Source of the DNA: AC-32 sp963788215
GTDB lineage: Bacteria > Actinomycetota > Thermoleophilia > Gaiellales > Gaiellaceae
Assembly: GCA_963788215.1 (NCBI GenBank)
Contig: CAWBFX010000001.1
Coordinates: 248,001 to 312,000, forward strand
Direction: 5' to 3'
Length of the DNA: 64,000 nt
The notes beneath the pieces were generated by a model. The model was not told the origin of the DNA. It worked only from the letters and a program-made list of their open reading frames with translations, and made no database searches. The position numbers were made by a program, and so were the translations under genes. Positions 32,588 to 40,957 of the stretch are shown in pieces; positions within the stretch are counted from its first letter, which is position 1, and every line of letters begins with the position of its first letter.

Positions 32588-33286
32588 GTGCTGCCGCCTA
32601 GCGTCGACGTGCGCCTCGACGAGACGATGCTCGACTACTGGCACCGGCGCGTCGACCAGCACCTCAAGGACTCGTACGCGGGCGTCCCGATGTCGAAGTT
32701 TCCGGAAGACCTGCGGGTCTACGAGCATCTCCTCTGGGAGGCGAAGCCGAACGTCGTGATCGAGATCGGCGCGCAGTTCGGGGGCAGCGCCCTCTGGTTC
32801 AGAGACCGCCTGCGCGCGCTCGCCCGGTACACCGGCGGCGGCGATGTCCGCGTCCTCTCGGTCGATCTGGACACCTCCGCGGCCCGGTCGAATCTCGCGG
32901 CAGTCGACCCGGGCTACGAGGAGACGATCACCTTCGTCGATGCCGACGTGCTCGACCCAGAGACGCCTTCACGCGTCGAGCAGTCGCTGCCGCGGAATGC
33001 CACCTGCCTCGTCGTCGAGGACTCCGCGCACACGTACGAGACGACCCTCGCCGCGCTGGAAGGATTCGCCCGCTTCGTGCCGCCGAACGGCTACTTCGTC
33101 GTCGAGGACGGCTGCGTCGACATCGAGGAGATGCGCGGTGATCCCGCCTGGCCGCGCGGCGTCCTGCCGGCGATCGGCGCCTGGCTCGACACGGAGGAGG
33201 GAAGCCGCTTCACCGTGCGCCGGGACCTCGAGCTGTACGGGCTCTCGTGCCACCCGGGCGGCTTCCTCCAACGCTCGGGAGGCTAG
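32588..33286 (+). CDS. CmcI-like (cephalosporin hydroxylase family) methyltransferase-fold protein
   Basis: 232 residues. The Rossmann SAM-binding segment NVVIEIGAQFGGSALWFRDRL, VLSVDLDTS, and the acidic metal-type residues CLVVEDSAHTYETTLAALEGFARFVPPNGYFVVEDG are characteristic of the CmcI/rhamnosyl O-methyltransferase family. GTG 32588 with TAGCCT 6 nt upstream. LexA box 3 is close enough to affect this gene too. Substrate unknown. Confidence 0.8.
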   Translation: MLPPSVDVRLDETMLDYWHRRVDQHLKDSYAGVPMSKFPEDLRVYEHLLWEAKPNVVIEIGAQFGGSALWFRDRLRALARYTGGGDVRVLSVDLDTSAARSNLAAVDPGYEETITFVDADVLDPETPSRVEQSLPRNATCLVVEDSAHTYETTLAALEGFARFVPPNGYFVVEDGCVDIEEMRGDPAWPRGVLPAIGAWLDTEEGSRFTVRRDLELYGLSCHPGGFLQRSGG

Positions 33287-34017
33287 GCGCGGATCTCGGC
33301 GATCACGCGGCCGATCGCGTCCAGCACGAGGTCCGGCCGGTCGCGCATGACGTGGTGGCCGCTCTGCTCGGCGAAGACGCCCTCCCGTCGCGGTGAGGCG
33401 GCGACGAAGTCGGCGTGTGCGCGGCGAAACGCGTCGATCTCCTCGGGGGTCTCGACCCAGGTGCGCTCGGCGACGATGTCCACGGTCGGCAGGTCGTGCG
33501 GAACGTCCACCTCGCGTAGGCGTTCGACGGTGGCGGGATAGCTCTCGATGATCGGAATCATCACGCGCGCCAACTCGGGCGCCGCCTCCTCGAGCGCGGC
33601 GAACTGCGGGGTATAAGTCGCGAGGAGGCGTTCGAGCTGCGCGTCGTCCATGAAGCTCGCGAGGTTGCCGTCGACCAGGACGAGGCCCGCGATGCGCTGG
33701 TCGGTGGCCGCGACGAGCGTCGCGACGAACGCGCCGTACGAGTGGGCGACGAGCACAACCGGCCGGGCGACGGAGTGCCTGTTCAGCTCCCGGCGCAGCA
33801 CGCCCGCCTCGCCGTCGATGGAGTAGGCGGACAGGCTCGGCGCGCTGCGGCCCAGGCCGGCCCGGTCGTACACCATGGTGCGGACCTGGAATCGGCGTCG
33901 CACCTGAGCCTCGACGTCCTCCCATACCGAGGAGTCCTCGCCCCCGCCCGCCTCGAAGACGACGGTCGGAGACCCGTCACCGCGTACGCATGTCCAGAGA
34001 GCCTGCTCGTCTTGCAC
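33283..34017 (-). CDS. alpha/beta hydrolase
   Basis: 244 residues. The oxyanion region VVFEAGGGEDSSVW, MVYDRAGLGRS, nucleophile elbow LVAHSYGAFVA (Ser), Asp in LVLVDGNL region and late His in EQSGHHVMRDRPDLV give a complete alpha/beta-hydrolase catalytic set. Substrate unknown. I start at GTG 34017; a longer reading to 34101 would translate the tRNA-Gly sequence and is not real. The gene begins 6 nt after the tRNA 3' end, so both may share a transcript. Confidence 0.82.
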   Translation of the reverse strand: MQDEQALWTCVRGDGSPTVVFEAGGGEDSSVWEDVEAQVRRRFQVRTMVYDRAGLGRSAPSLSAYSIDGEAGVLRRELNRHSVARPVVLVAHSYGAFVATLVAATDQRIAGLVLVDGNLASFMDDAQLERLLATYTPQFAALEEAAPELARVMIPIIESYPATVERLREVDVPHDLPTVDIVAERTWVETPEEIDAFRRAHADFVAASPRREGVFAEQSGHHVMRDRPDLVLDAIGRVIAEIRA

Positions 34018-34022
34018 TGAGA

Positions 34023-34095
34023 AGCGGACGACGGGGATCGAACCCGCGACCCTCAGCTTGGGAAGCTGATGCTCTACCAACTGAGCTACGTCCGC
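34023..34095 (-). tRNA. tRNA-Gly (anticodon CCC)
   Basis: Full cloverleaf on the minus strand: acceptor GCGGACG/CGTCCGC, D stem GCTC/GAGC, anticodon stem TCAGC/GCTGA with loop TTCCCAA (CCC), T stem GCGGG/CCCGT with one G-T pair, loop TTCGATC, discriminator T. CCA not encoded. TAGAAT at 34110-34105 is a suitable -10 box. Confidence 0.96.
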
Positions 34096-34104
34096 GCGCA
34101 AGCG

Positions 34105-34110
34105 ATTCTA
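34105..34110 (-). promoter_or_regulatory. -10 box TAGAAT for tRNA-Gly
   Basis: Nine nt upstream of the tRNA 5' end. Confidence 0.5.
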
Positions 34111-34165
34111 GCCGAGCCCGAAAGAGCGACTTTCGCGCGACCGCTGCACCTGGCACCCTCGGTCG

Positions 34166-34672
34166 ATGCGGCGCGCTGCGGTCGTGCTCGGCGTCTTCCT
34201 CGTCTCCTGCACCGCGGCGTGCAGCCTCCGGCGGCAGGTCGCGCCGCCCTCGCCGTACTGCCGGGGCGGCAATCCGCTGGCCGGCGTCTACCACGCGCAG
34301 CGCCTCGTCGTGAAGAGCCGCTGCCGCGCCGCGATCGGCACCGTTCGCAAGGTCACGTTCGAGGAGTACGACGGCGACGTCCACATCGACCTGCGCGTCG
34401 ATCCGCCCTACGAGAAGCTCCTCTCGGACGGCAACGACCGCATCGGCGGGAACCTGGTCGTCGAGATCATTCCGCAGGACCGCTCGCGCGTCGCCGTCCC
34501 GCGGGTTGGCTCGCGCATCGAGGTGGTCGGCCCATGGGACGAGGACACGGAGCACGGATGGAACGAGATCCATCCCGCCTGGTGGATCAGCGCCGGCGCG
34601 ATCGAGCCGGCCACGCCGACGGAGCTGCGGGCGGTCCGCCTGCTCCTCCAGACCGGCGGCGCTGAGGGATAA
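34166..34672 (+). CDS. putative lipoprotein, unknown
   Basis: 168 residues. MRRAAVVLGVFLVSCTAAC is a signal peptide with a TAAC lipobox. The mature part contains IGTVRKVTFEEYDGDVHIDLRVDP and RVGSRIEVVGPWDEDTEHGWNEIHPAWWI, a small OB-like beta domain seen in secreted proteins that often carry a WNEIHPVW-type motif near the C-terminus; function not established. It precedes the aldolase gene by 26 nt. Confidence 0.75.
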   Translation: MRRAAVVLGVFLVSCTAACSLRRQVAPPSPYCRGGNPLAGVYHAQRLVVKSRCRAAIGTVRKVTFEEYDGDVHIDLRVDPPYEKLLSDGNDRIGGNLVVEIIPQDRSRVAVPRVGSRIEVVGPWDEDTEHGWNEIHPAWWISAGAIEPATPTELRAVRLLLQTGGAEG

Positions 34673-34698
34673 TCGCGCCAGCGAACCAAGGGGGAACG

Positions 34699-35718
34699 AT
34701 GGGAACCGAACTCCACGAGACCGCGAAGGCGCTCGTCGCCGAGGGCAAGGGCATCCTCGCCGCCGACGAGAGCGACGGCACGATCAAGAAGCGCTTCGAC
34801 TCGATCGACGTCGAGTCGACCGAGGACAACCGGCGCGCCTACCGCGAGCTCCTCTTCACCGCCGACGGTGCCGAGGAGTACATCAGCGGCGTGATCCTGT
34901 TCGACGAGACGATCCGCCAGAGCTCTGCGGACGGGACGCCCTTCCCGAAGCTGCTCCAAAGTCGCGGGATCATCCCGGGAATCAAGGTCGACAAGGGCGC
35001 GAAGCCGCTGGCGCTCGCCTCGGAGGAGACGATCACCGAGGGGCTGGACGGGCTGCGAGAGCGGCTCAAGGAGTACTACGAGCTCGGCGCGCGGTTCACC
35101 AAGTGGCGCGCGACGTACTCGATCGGCGACGGGATTCCGAGCGAGTACTGCGTCTGGACGAACGCGCACGCGCTCGCCCGCTATGCAGCGCTGTCGCAGG
35201 AAGCGGGGCTCGTCCCGATCGTCGAGCCGGAGGTGCTGATGGACGGCACGCACTCGATCAGCGGCGCTGCCAGCGCGACCGGCCGCGCGCTGCAGGCGGT
35301 CTACACGGAGCTCCATGACCAGCGCGTCGACCTCTACGGCACGCTGCTCAAGCCGAACATGGTGCTGAGCGGCTACGAGGCCTCCGACCGCGCCGGGGTG
35401 GACGAGGTTGCCGAGACGACGCTCGACGTTCTCCGCCGCCACGTGCCCGCCGCGGTACCGGGGATCGTCTTTCTCTCGGGCGGCCAGACCGACGAGGACG
35501 CCACCGCGCACCTGAACGCGATGAACGCCCGCGGGCCGCACCCGTGGGAGCTCTCGTTCTCGTACGGCCGCGCGCTGCAAGCGCCCGCGCTCAAGGCCTG
35601 GGGCGGCGACGAAGCCAAGGTCGAAGACGCGCAGAAGGCGTTCTACCGACGCGCGAAGTTCAACGGCGCCGCCCGCACGGGCTCCTACGCGCCGGAGATG
35701 GAGACCGCAGCCGCTTGA
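34699..35718 (+). CDS. class I fructose-bisphosphate aldolase
   Basis: 339 residues. Starts LHETAKALVAEGKGILAADESDGTIKKRF as in class I (Schiff-base) aldolases; FTKWRATYSI, LVPIVEPEVLMDG and LLKPNMVLSGYE (Schiff-base Lys about 229) follow, and FLSGGQTDEDATAHLNAMN is the phosphate-binding end. Cleaves fructose-1,6-bisphosphate to GAP and DHAP. ATG 34699 follows AAGGGGGAACG (SD). Class I rather than the class II form usual in bacteria. Confidence 0.95.
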   Translation: MGTELHETAKALVAEGKGILAADESDGTIKKRFDSIDVESTEDNRRAYRELLFTADGAEEYISGVILFDETIRQSSADGTPFPKLLQSRGIIPGIKVDKGAKPLALASEETITEGLDGLRERLKEYYELGARFTKWRATYSIGDGIPSEYCVWTNAHALARYAALSQEAGLVPIVEPEVLMDGTHSISGAASATGRALQAVYTELHDQRVDLYGTLLKPNMVLSGYEASDRAGVDEVAETTLDVLRRHVPAAVPGIVFLSGGQTDEDATAHLNAMNARGPHPWELSFSYGRALQAPALKAWGGDEAKVEDAQKAFYRRAKFNGAARTGSYAPEMETAAA

Positions 35719-35720
35719 GG

Positions 35721-35936
35721 ATGGCGATGCTTGCGTACACCTTCGGTACGGGCCTTGCCGGCATCGCGCTCATCGCGTGGATCGTCGTCTGGCTCGTCGT
35801 GGCCGTCAGAGTCATCCGCCGCCGCGATCTCGGATTCGGCGGCAAAGTGTTCTGGCTCGTCTTCATCCTCGTCGTCCCGCTCGTCGGACTGCTCATCTAC
35901 TTCGTGTGGGACGCGGCGCGGCCGGCCCGAACCTGA
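35721..35936 (+). CDS. small membrane protein with PLD-nuclease N-terminal-like helices
   Basis: 71 residues with two membrane helices (LAGIALIAWIVVWLVVAVRVI and KVFWLVFILVVPLVGLLIYFVW) separated by RRRDLGFGG; this helix-hairpin with VPxxGxxxYF matches the PLDc_N small-protein family. ATG 35721 is 2 nt after the aldolase stop and probably co-transcribed. Confidence 0.72.
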   Translation: MAMLAYTFGTGLAGIALIAWIVVWLVVAVRVIRRRDLGFGGKVFWLVFILVVPLVGLLIYFVWDAARPART

Positions 35937-36025
35937 GACAGGCAATGCCGGAGCGGTCGGCCGACCCGCCGCGCTGGATCAAGTGAGAGGTCCCTCGCGC
36001 AGGGAGTCGTTCCTGGGCTGGTAAT

Positions 36026-36400
36026 TCAAGCCTCGGACAGACGGCTGGCGAACTCGTACAGGTTTCCGTCCGGTGCTCGGACGTGGATCCATTCCCAGCG
36101 GCTGTCGCGCTCGGTCGAGCCCACTACCTCGACGCCCGCAGCCTCGAACTCGCGGCGCGCGGCATGAACATTGTCGATCTCGAAGAGCGGGACGGGCCCA
36201 TTCGCGTGCTCCCCGAAGAACTCGTAGTACGGGTCTCCGGGGGCCATAACCTGCACCTCGTCCCCCTCCAAGGTCATGAACTCAATAGTCGTCGGTTCCT
36301 CGAAGTTGACGCGCAGGCCGAGGACGTCGCGGAGGAAGCCGACCATCGCCTCATAGCGATCGGTCCGGATCCCAACCCATCGGAGGTTCCGCACTTCCAC
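36026..36400 (-). CDS. VOC/glyoxalase superfamily protein
   Basis: 124 residues: two beta-alpha-beta-beta-beta units, VRNLRWVGIRTDRYEAMVGFLRDVLGLRVNFEEPTTIEF and PVPLFEIDNVHAARREFEAAGVEV...WEWIHVRAPDGNLYEF. Metal-binding His/Glu positions are partly kept. Substrate unknown. I prefer GTG 36400 to the upstream in-frame start at 36448 because TAAACT stands 7 nt before it. Confidence 0.75.
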   Translation of the reverse strand: MEVRNLRWVGIRTDRYEAMVGFLRDVLGLRVNFEEPTTIEFMTLEGDEVQVMAPGDPYYEFFGEHANGPVPLFEIDNVHAARREFEAAGVEVVGSTERDSRWEWIHVRAPDGNLYEFASRLSEA

Positions 36401-36407
36401 CGAGCGC

Positions 36408-36413
36408 AGTTTA
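36408..36413 (-). promoter_or_regulatory. -10 box TAAACT of a likely leaderless mRNA
   Basis: Seven nt before GTG 36400 of the VOC gene. Confidence 0.45.
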
Positions 36414-36479
36414 GGTTCCGGTTCGCTCAGTTCGAAGGATTCCCGCACGCCTCCCCAGCGCGGCTTCCATGCCGCCGGA

Positions 36480-37502
36480 CTACGGCCGATACGTGCGGCC
36501 GGAGAAGCGTTCGAGTTTCTCGAAGGCGTGCGTCGCCTCGATGCGGCGCACTGTGCCCGAGCGTGAGCGCATCACGATCGAGTCGGTGACCGCGCCCTCC
36601 GGCGTGTAGCGGACGCCGCGCAGCAAGGCGCCGGTCGTGACTCCGGTCGCGGCCACGAAGACGTCGTCGCCGGAGACGAGGTCGTCCGTCGTCAGCACGC
36701 GGTCGAGGTCGAAGCCGGCCTCGACGAGCTGCCCCCGCTCCTCGTCGTTCCGCGGCCAGAGCTTGCCCTGGACGCCGCCGCCCACGCACTTCAGCGCCGC
36801 TGCGGCGATCACGCCCTCGGGGGTCCCGCCCACTCCCATCAGCAGGTCGACGCCGGTCGCCGGCTGCGCGGCTGCAATCGCCGGGGCCACGTCGCCGTCG
36901 GGGATGAGCAGCACCTTGGCGCCGGTCTCGCGCAGCTCGGCGATGAGCCCCTCATGCCGGTCGCGCTCGAGCACGACGACCGTCACCTCGGTCGGCTTCT
37001 TCCCCTTCGCCTTGGCGACCGCCTCGATGTTCTCGCGCGCGGGTGCGTCGATGTCGACCTTGTCGATCGCATCGGGGCCGCAGGCGATCTTGTCCATGTA
37101 GACCGCCGCGCCGGGGAAGAACATCGTCCCGCGCTCGGCGAGCGCGATCACGGCGATCGCGTTCGGCTGGCCCTTGGCCGTGAGGCGCGTCCCTTCGAGC
37201 GGATCCACCGCCACGTCGACCTCGGGGCCGTGGCCGCTGCCGACCTCCTCGCCGTTGTAGAGCATCGGCGCCTCGTCCTTCTCGCCCTCGCCGATCACGA
37301 CGACTCCGGTCATCTCGACGGTGTCGAGGACGGCGCGCATGCCGTCGACCGCGGCCTGGTCGGCGGACTCCTTCTCGCCGCGGCCGATCCAGCGGCCGGC
37401 GCCCATCGCTGCCGCCTCGGTCACGCGGACGAGCTCGAGCGCGAGGTTGCGATCCGGCGCGTTCGCCGCGGGCTCGGCGACCGAGGCTTCGGGCCTGGAC
37501 AT
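36480..37502 (-). CDS. glpX: class II fructose-1,6-bisphosphatase
   Basis: 340 residues. GlpX features: RVTEAAAMGAGRWIGRGEKESADQAAVDGM, VVIGEGEKDEAPMLYNGEEVG, VDVAVDPLEGTRL (metal Asp/Glu), LMGVGGTPEGVIAAAALKC (substrate loop). Gluconeogenic enzyme. ATG 37502 has TAGGAT 7 nt upstream; the TAG of that box is the stop codon of argS, so glpX has its own promoter at the end of argS. Confidence 0.96.
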   Translation of the reverse strand: MSRPEASVAEPAANAPDRNLALELVRVTEAAAMGAGRWIGRGEKESADQAAVDGMRAVLDTVEMTGVVVIGEGEKDEAPMLYNGEEVGSGHGPEVDVAVDPLEGTRLTAKGQPNAIAVIALAERGTMFFPGAAVYMDKIACGPDAIDKVDIDAPARENIEAVAKAKGKKPTEVTVVVLERDRHEGLIAELRETGAKVLLIPDGDVAPAIAAAQPATGVDLLMGVGGTPEGVIAAAALKCVGGGVQGKLWPRNDEERGQLVEAGFDLDRVLTTDDLVSGDDVFVAATGVTTGALLRGVRYTPEGAVTDSIVMRSRSGTVRRIEATHAFEKLERFSGRTYRP

Positions 37503-37509
37503 CGAGCCG

Positions 37510-37515
37510 ATCCTA
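37510..37515 (-). promoter_or_regulatory. -10 box TAGGAT for glpX, sharing the argS stop codon
   Basis: Seven nt before ATG 37502; its first three bases are the TAG stop of argS. Confidence 0.5.
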
Positions 37516-39033
37516 CATTCGGTCGGGCGCTTCCACCCCGATCAGGTCGAGGCAGCGTGCGATCACCGTCTGCGTCGCGGTGCAGAGGCCGAGCCGGAAC
37601 GCCTGCGCGTCGCTCTCGAGCACGCGGTGGTGGTGGTAGAACCGATGGAAGTCGTCCGCGACACGGATCGCGTAGTTCGGGACGCCCTGCGGGCCACGGC
37701 GCTCGGTCGCCTCGCGCACGACGTCGGGGAGCTCGGCGAGCCGCTTGATCAGGTCGCGCTCCTCGGGCGCGACCTCGGCGGGCGCTGTCGCCGAGATCTC
37801 GGCATCGGCTGCGTTTCGGCGGATGCCTGCGATCCGGGCGTGCGCGTACTGGACGTAGTAGACCGGGTTCTTCTCGGTGCGCTCGGCGGCAAGGTCGATG
37901 TCGATCTCGATCGTCTGGTCGGGCCCGCGGTTGGCGAGGTACCAGCGGGCCGCGTCGACGCCGATCTCGTCGAGCAGCTCGTCGAGGAAGACGACGTCTC
38001 CACGGCGCTTGGACATCTTCGCCTGCTGTCCGCCCTTGGTCAGATGCACCAGCTGGTAGAGCAGGACCTCGATCCGGTCGGTGTCGTAGCCGAGCATGCG
38101 CGCGACGGCCGCATACCAGTTTCGCGTGCCGTGGTGGTCGGCGCCGAGCACGTAGATCGCCCGGTCGAACCCTCGCTCGAGCTTGTCGGCGAGATAGACC
38201 ACGTCGGCGGCGCGATAGGTGGGGGTGCCGCCTTTCTCGGGCGAGCGGATCAGCACACGGTCGTCGTCGTCGCCATACGCGGAGGAGCGCGCCCAGACGG
38301 CGCCTTCCTTCTCGTACGTGTCGAGCCGGGGCATGAACTCGGCGAGCCGGCTCTCGAGCTCGCTCTGCAGCGCCCACTTGTCGAAATGGATGCGGAACCG
38401 CTCGAGCGTCGCCTCGATCTGCGCGAGCATCTTCGGCACCGGATCGTCTGCGGCGGCGGCGAGCTCGGCGACGTACTCGCCGCGGTAGCCGTTCTCGGGC
38501 GGTTCCCCCCCGCGCCGGATCGCCTCGACGGACGCGCGGAAGAGCTCCATCTGCACGCCGGAGTCGTTGTAGTAGTACTCGCGCTCGACCTCGTGGCCCG
38601 CGAACTCGAGCAGGCGCGCCACGCAGTCGCCGATCGCGCCGTTCCGCGCCGAGGCCACAGTGATCGGCCCGGTCGGGTTCGCGGAGACCATCTCGACCTG
38701 GACGCGCTCGGGTTTCTCCACCCAGCCCGCACCGTAGTCCGCGCCGCGGTCCAGCATCTCCCGGAGCGCCTCGCCGTACCACGACGACGCGAGCCAGACG
38801 TTCATGAAGCCGGGGCCGGCGACCTCGGCGCGCTCGACCTCCTCCAGTCCGGCCGCGGCGGCGGCGAGCTCCTCTGCCAGCTCGCGCGGCGGCCGTTTGC
38901 GCGTCGGCGCGAGCTGCAGCGCGGCGTTCGTCGCGTAGTCGCCGTGGGCCGGGTCGTTCGGCCGCTCGAGCGTCACGGGCGCGCCGGCCAGCTCCGAGAG
39001 CCGCGCCTCCAGCCGCCTCAGCGCGTCAGGCAA
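37513..39033 (-). CDS. argS: arginyl-tRNA synthetase with an altered HIGH motif
   Basis: 506 residues (usually 550-590). Contains the N-terminal AGPGFMNVWL of the Add-1 domain, SANPTGP at 117-123, and KMSKRRGDVVFLDELLDEIG at the KMSKS site, then the helical anticodon-binding domain ending LYHHHRVLES...LGLCTATQTVIARCLDLIGVEAPDRM. Where class I synthetases have HxGH (normally HVGHGR), this one reads TVASARN (125-131). TTG 39033 is the likely start; stop of the channel gene overlaps it by 8 nt. Confidence 0.93.
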   Translation of the reverse strand: MPDALRRLEARLSELAGAPVTLERPNDPAHGDYATNAALQLAPTRKRPPRELAEELAAAAAGLEEVERAEVAGPGFMNVWLASSWYGEALREMLDRGADYGAGWVEKPERVQVEMVSANPTGPITVASARNGAIGDCVARLLEFAGHEVEREYYYNDSGVQMELFRASVEAIRRGGEPPENGYRGEYVAELAAAADDPVPKMLAQIEATLERFRIHFDKWALQSELESRLAEFMPRLDTYEKEGAVWARSSAYGDDDDRVLIRSPEKGGTPTYRAADVVYLADKLERGFDRAIYVLGADHHGTRNWYAAVARMLGYDTDRIEVLLYQLVHLTKGGQQAKMSKRRGDVVFLDELLDEIGVDAARWYLANRGPDQTIEIDIDLAAERTEKNPVYYVQYAHARIAGIRRNAADAEISATAPAEVAPEERDLIKRLAELPDVVREATERRGPQGVPNYAIRVADDFHRFYHHHRVLESDAQAFRLGLCTATQTVIARCLDLIGVEAPDRM

Positions 39034-40045
39034 CGGCTTCGGTGGAAGCGAACAGCTCCTCGAGCAAGCGCAGCTCGTCGGGAGTGCCCGCGGCGATCAG
39101 GACGTCGCCGGGATTGAAGACCGCGTCCGCGGTGGGCGTCGCGTCGAAGGTCCCGTCGGCCTTGCGCAGGCCCACGACCAGAGCTCCGGTCTCCGCGCGC
39201 ACGCGAACGTCGCGGAGCGACTTGCCCGCCGGCCCCGAGCCCTGCGCCACCTTGATCTCCTCGAACAGGAGCTCCGGGCCTGCCCCCGACGTGACGATGT
39301 CGAGGAACGCGGCCACCTGAGGGCGCAGGACGAGGTTGGCCATCTCCTTGCCGGCCGTGGCGTAGGGCTGCACGACCCGGTCGGCCCCCGCCAGAAGGAG
39401 CTTTCGTGCCGCATCCTCGTCGGAGGCCCGGGCGACGATCAGGAGATCGGGACGCACCGAACGCGCGGAGAGCGTGATGTAGAGGTTGTCCGCGTCGGAA
39501 TCGGAGGACGCGATCAGGCCGCGCGCGCGCTCGAGCCCAGCCGCACGCAGGTCTTCGTCCTCGGTGCCGCTCCCCTCGATGAACAGAACGCTGTCCTCGC
39601 GCGCGCGCTCGATTGCGTCCGCGCTGAAGTCGAGCACGACGAACGGGACGCCGGAGTGCTGGAACTCGAGCGCAGCGCGCCCGCCGACACGGCCGTAGCC
39701 GCAGATCAGGTAGTGATCGCTCAGCCGTTCGATCTTCCGCCGCCTCCTTCGCTCTGCCAGCGCGCCCGTGAAGACTCCGCCCGCGATGCCCTCGACGAGG
39801 ATCGTCGCGACGTAGGCAAAGATAGTCAGCCCGGCGAGAACGAGCACGATCGAGATCACGCGAGCGCCGTTCGTGCGCGGCACCGTGTCGAGGCCGGCGA
39901 GCGACGTGGTCACCACCGTGCGGTAGAGCGCCTGCAGCCAGCCTTCGTGGAGCGTGCGGTGGAAGCCGATCGTTCCGGCGACGAGGACGACCATGAGCGC
40001 CGCCAACGCGTAGGCGACCCGGCGCGGCGTGAAGGAATCTCTCAC
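39026..40045 (-). CDS. two-TM potassium-channel-like protein with TrkA-N domain, atypical pore
   Basis: 339 residues. Two membrane helices (VAYALAALMVVLVAGTIGF and VISIVLVLAGLTIFAYVATILV) flank a pore loop LQALYRTVVTTSLAGLDTVP. Cytoplasmic RCK/TrkA-N Rossmann domain: DHYLICGYGRVGGRAALEF, VVLDFSADAIERAR, and a C-terminal TrkA-C (GKSLRDVRVRAETGALVVGLRKADG). The filter reads SLAGLD in place of TVGYGD. GTG 40045; a longer in-frame start at 40099 overlaps the divergent gene. Gene sits upstream of argS. Confidence 0.8.
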   Translation of the reverse strand: MRDSFTPRRVAYALAALMVVLVAGTIGFHRTLHEGWLQALYRTVVTTSLAGLDTVPRTNGARVISIVLVLAGLTIFAYVATILVEGIAGGVFTGALAERRRRRKIERLSDHYLICGYGRVGGRAALEFQHSGVPFVVLDFSADAIERAREDSVLFIEGSGTEDEDLRAAGLERARGLIASSDSDADNLYITLSARSVRPDLLIVARASDEDAARKLLLAGADRVVQPYATAGKEMANLVLRPQVAAFLDIVTSGAGPELLFEEIKVAQGSGPAGKSLRDVRVRAETGALVVGLRKADGTFDATPTADAVFNPGDVLIAAGTPDELRLLEELFASTEAVA

Positions 40046-40050
40046 CGGAG

Positions 40051-40056
40051 TAGTAT
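40051..40056 (+). promoter_or_regulatory. -10 box TAGTAT of a likely leaderless mRNA
   Basis: Eight nt before GTG 40065; only 19 nt separate the two divergent start codons. Confidence 0.45.
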
Positions 40057-40064
40057 CCCGACCC

Positions 40065-40364
40065 GTGGAAGGCGAAGGCGAGGAGCGCCAGCTCAACATC
40101 CATCTCGACCCCGAGAACCTGGCCGGGGTCTACGCGAACTTCGCCAACATCAGCTTCTCCGACTACGAGTTCACGATCACGTTCGCGCGCATCGACCACG
40201 AGGTCGAGGAAGGTGACGTCCCCGGTGTGGTCGTCTCCCGCGTGAACATGTCGACGCGCTTCATGCGCGAGCTGCTCGACGCGATGAACGACTCGTGGTC
40301 GAAGTGGTCGTCGCGCGAGGGAATCCGCAACCTGCCCGAGACGACCGAGGGCGACTCGAACTAG
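40065..40364 (+). CDS. DUF3467 family protein
   Basis: 99 residues: QLNIHLDPENLAGVYANFANISFSDYEFTITFARIDHEV and VVSRVNMSTRFMRELLDAMNDSWSKW match the DUF3467 fold, a small beta-sandwich-like protein common in bacteria and archaea without known function. GTG 40065 rather than the in-frame ATG 40029, because TAGTAT lies 8 nt before it and homology starts here. Its stop overlaps the next gene (TAGTG). Confidence 0.82.
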   Translation: MEGEGEERQLNIHLDPENLAGVYANFANISFSDYEFTITFARIDHEVEEGDVPGVVVSRVNMSTRFMRELLDAMNDSWSKWSSREGIRNLPETTEGDSN

Positions 40365-40957
40365 TGCGCTTCGCGGAGGTGCGCCTGGGGGCTCCGGCGC
40401 ATCTGCTCTCGGAGCTTCGCGACTTCTACGCGCGCTTCGAGACCGGGGAGACTGAGCTGCAGTTCACCGCGGCGGACGGCGGGCCGTTCTATCACTTCGC
40501 CTTCCTGGTGCCGCCAGAGCGCTTCGACGCCGCGCTCGAGACGACGCCCTCGCCGCTGCCGGACCGCCAGACGGGCGAGGTCGTCTTCGACTTCGACTTC
40601 TGGAACGCGAGGGCGTTCTACTTCCACGACCCGGCCGGCAACATCGTCGAGGTCATCGCGCACGAGGGGATCGACGAGCACGGGCTCTCGGAGCTCGGGC
40701 TCGTCGGTGATCCGAACGAACTGGCGCCGCCGCTGCTCGAGCTCGGGCTCGAGCTGTGGGACGGAACGCTGGACGAGCCCGGCCGCCTTGCATTCATCGG
40801 CGAGCGAGGCCGGACGCTGATCCTCTCGCCCGAGGGCCGCGGCTGGCTGCCGACCGGCCGGCCCGCGGAGCGGCACCCGGTTGAGGCCGTGATCTCGGGG
40901 CCGCCGCCGGCCCGCGCCGAGCTCGCGGGCGGGCTCTACATCATCGAGAGTGCGTAG
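40364..40957 (+). CDS. VOC/glyoxalase superfamily protein
   Basis: 197 residues. First module: FAEVRLGAPAHLLSELRDFYARF, TAADGGPFYHFAFLVPPERFDAAL, FYFHDPAGNIVEVIAHEG with plausible metal His/Glu; a second half (LGLVGDPNELAPPLLELGLELW...FIGERGRTLILSPEGRGWLPTGRPA) resembles a partner VOC unit. Start GTG 40364 shares a base with the DUF3467 stop. Substrate unknown. Converges on the M48 gene with a 17-nt overlap. Confidence 0.8.
   Translation: MRFAEVRLGAPAHLLSELRDFYARFETGETELQFTAADGGPFYHFAFLVPPERFDAALETTPSPLPDRQTGEVVFDFDFWNARAFYFHDPAGNIVEVIAHEGIDEHGLSELGLVGDPNELAPPLLELGLELWDGTLDEPGRLAFIGERGRTLILSPEGRGWLPTGRPAERHPVEAVISGPPPARAELAGGLYIIESA

Noticed and set aside
34018..34101. N-terminal extension of the alpha/beta hydrolase reading MRADVAQLVEHQLPKL
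   Set aside because: This is translation of the tRNA-Gly gene on the same strand, a well-known annotation artefact; the hydrolase starts at GTG 34017.
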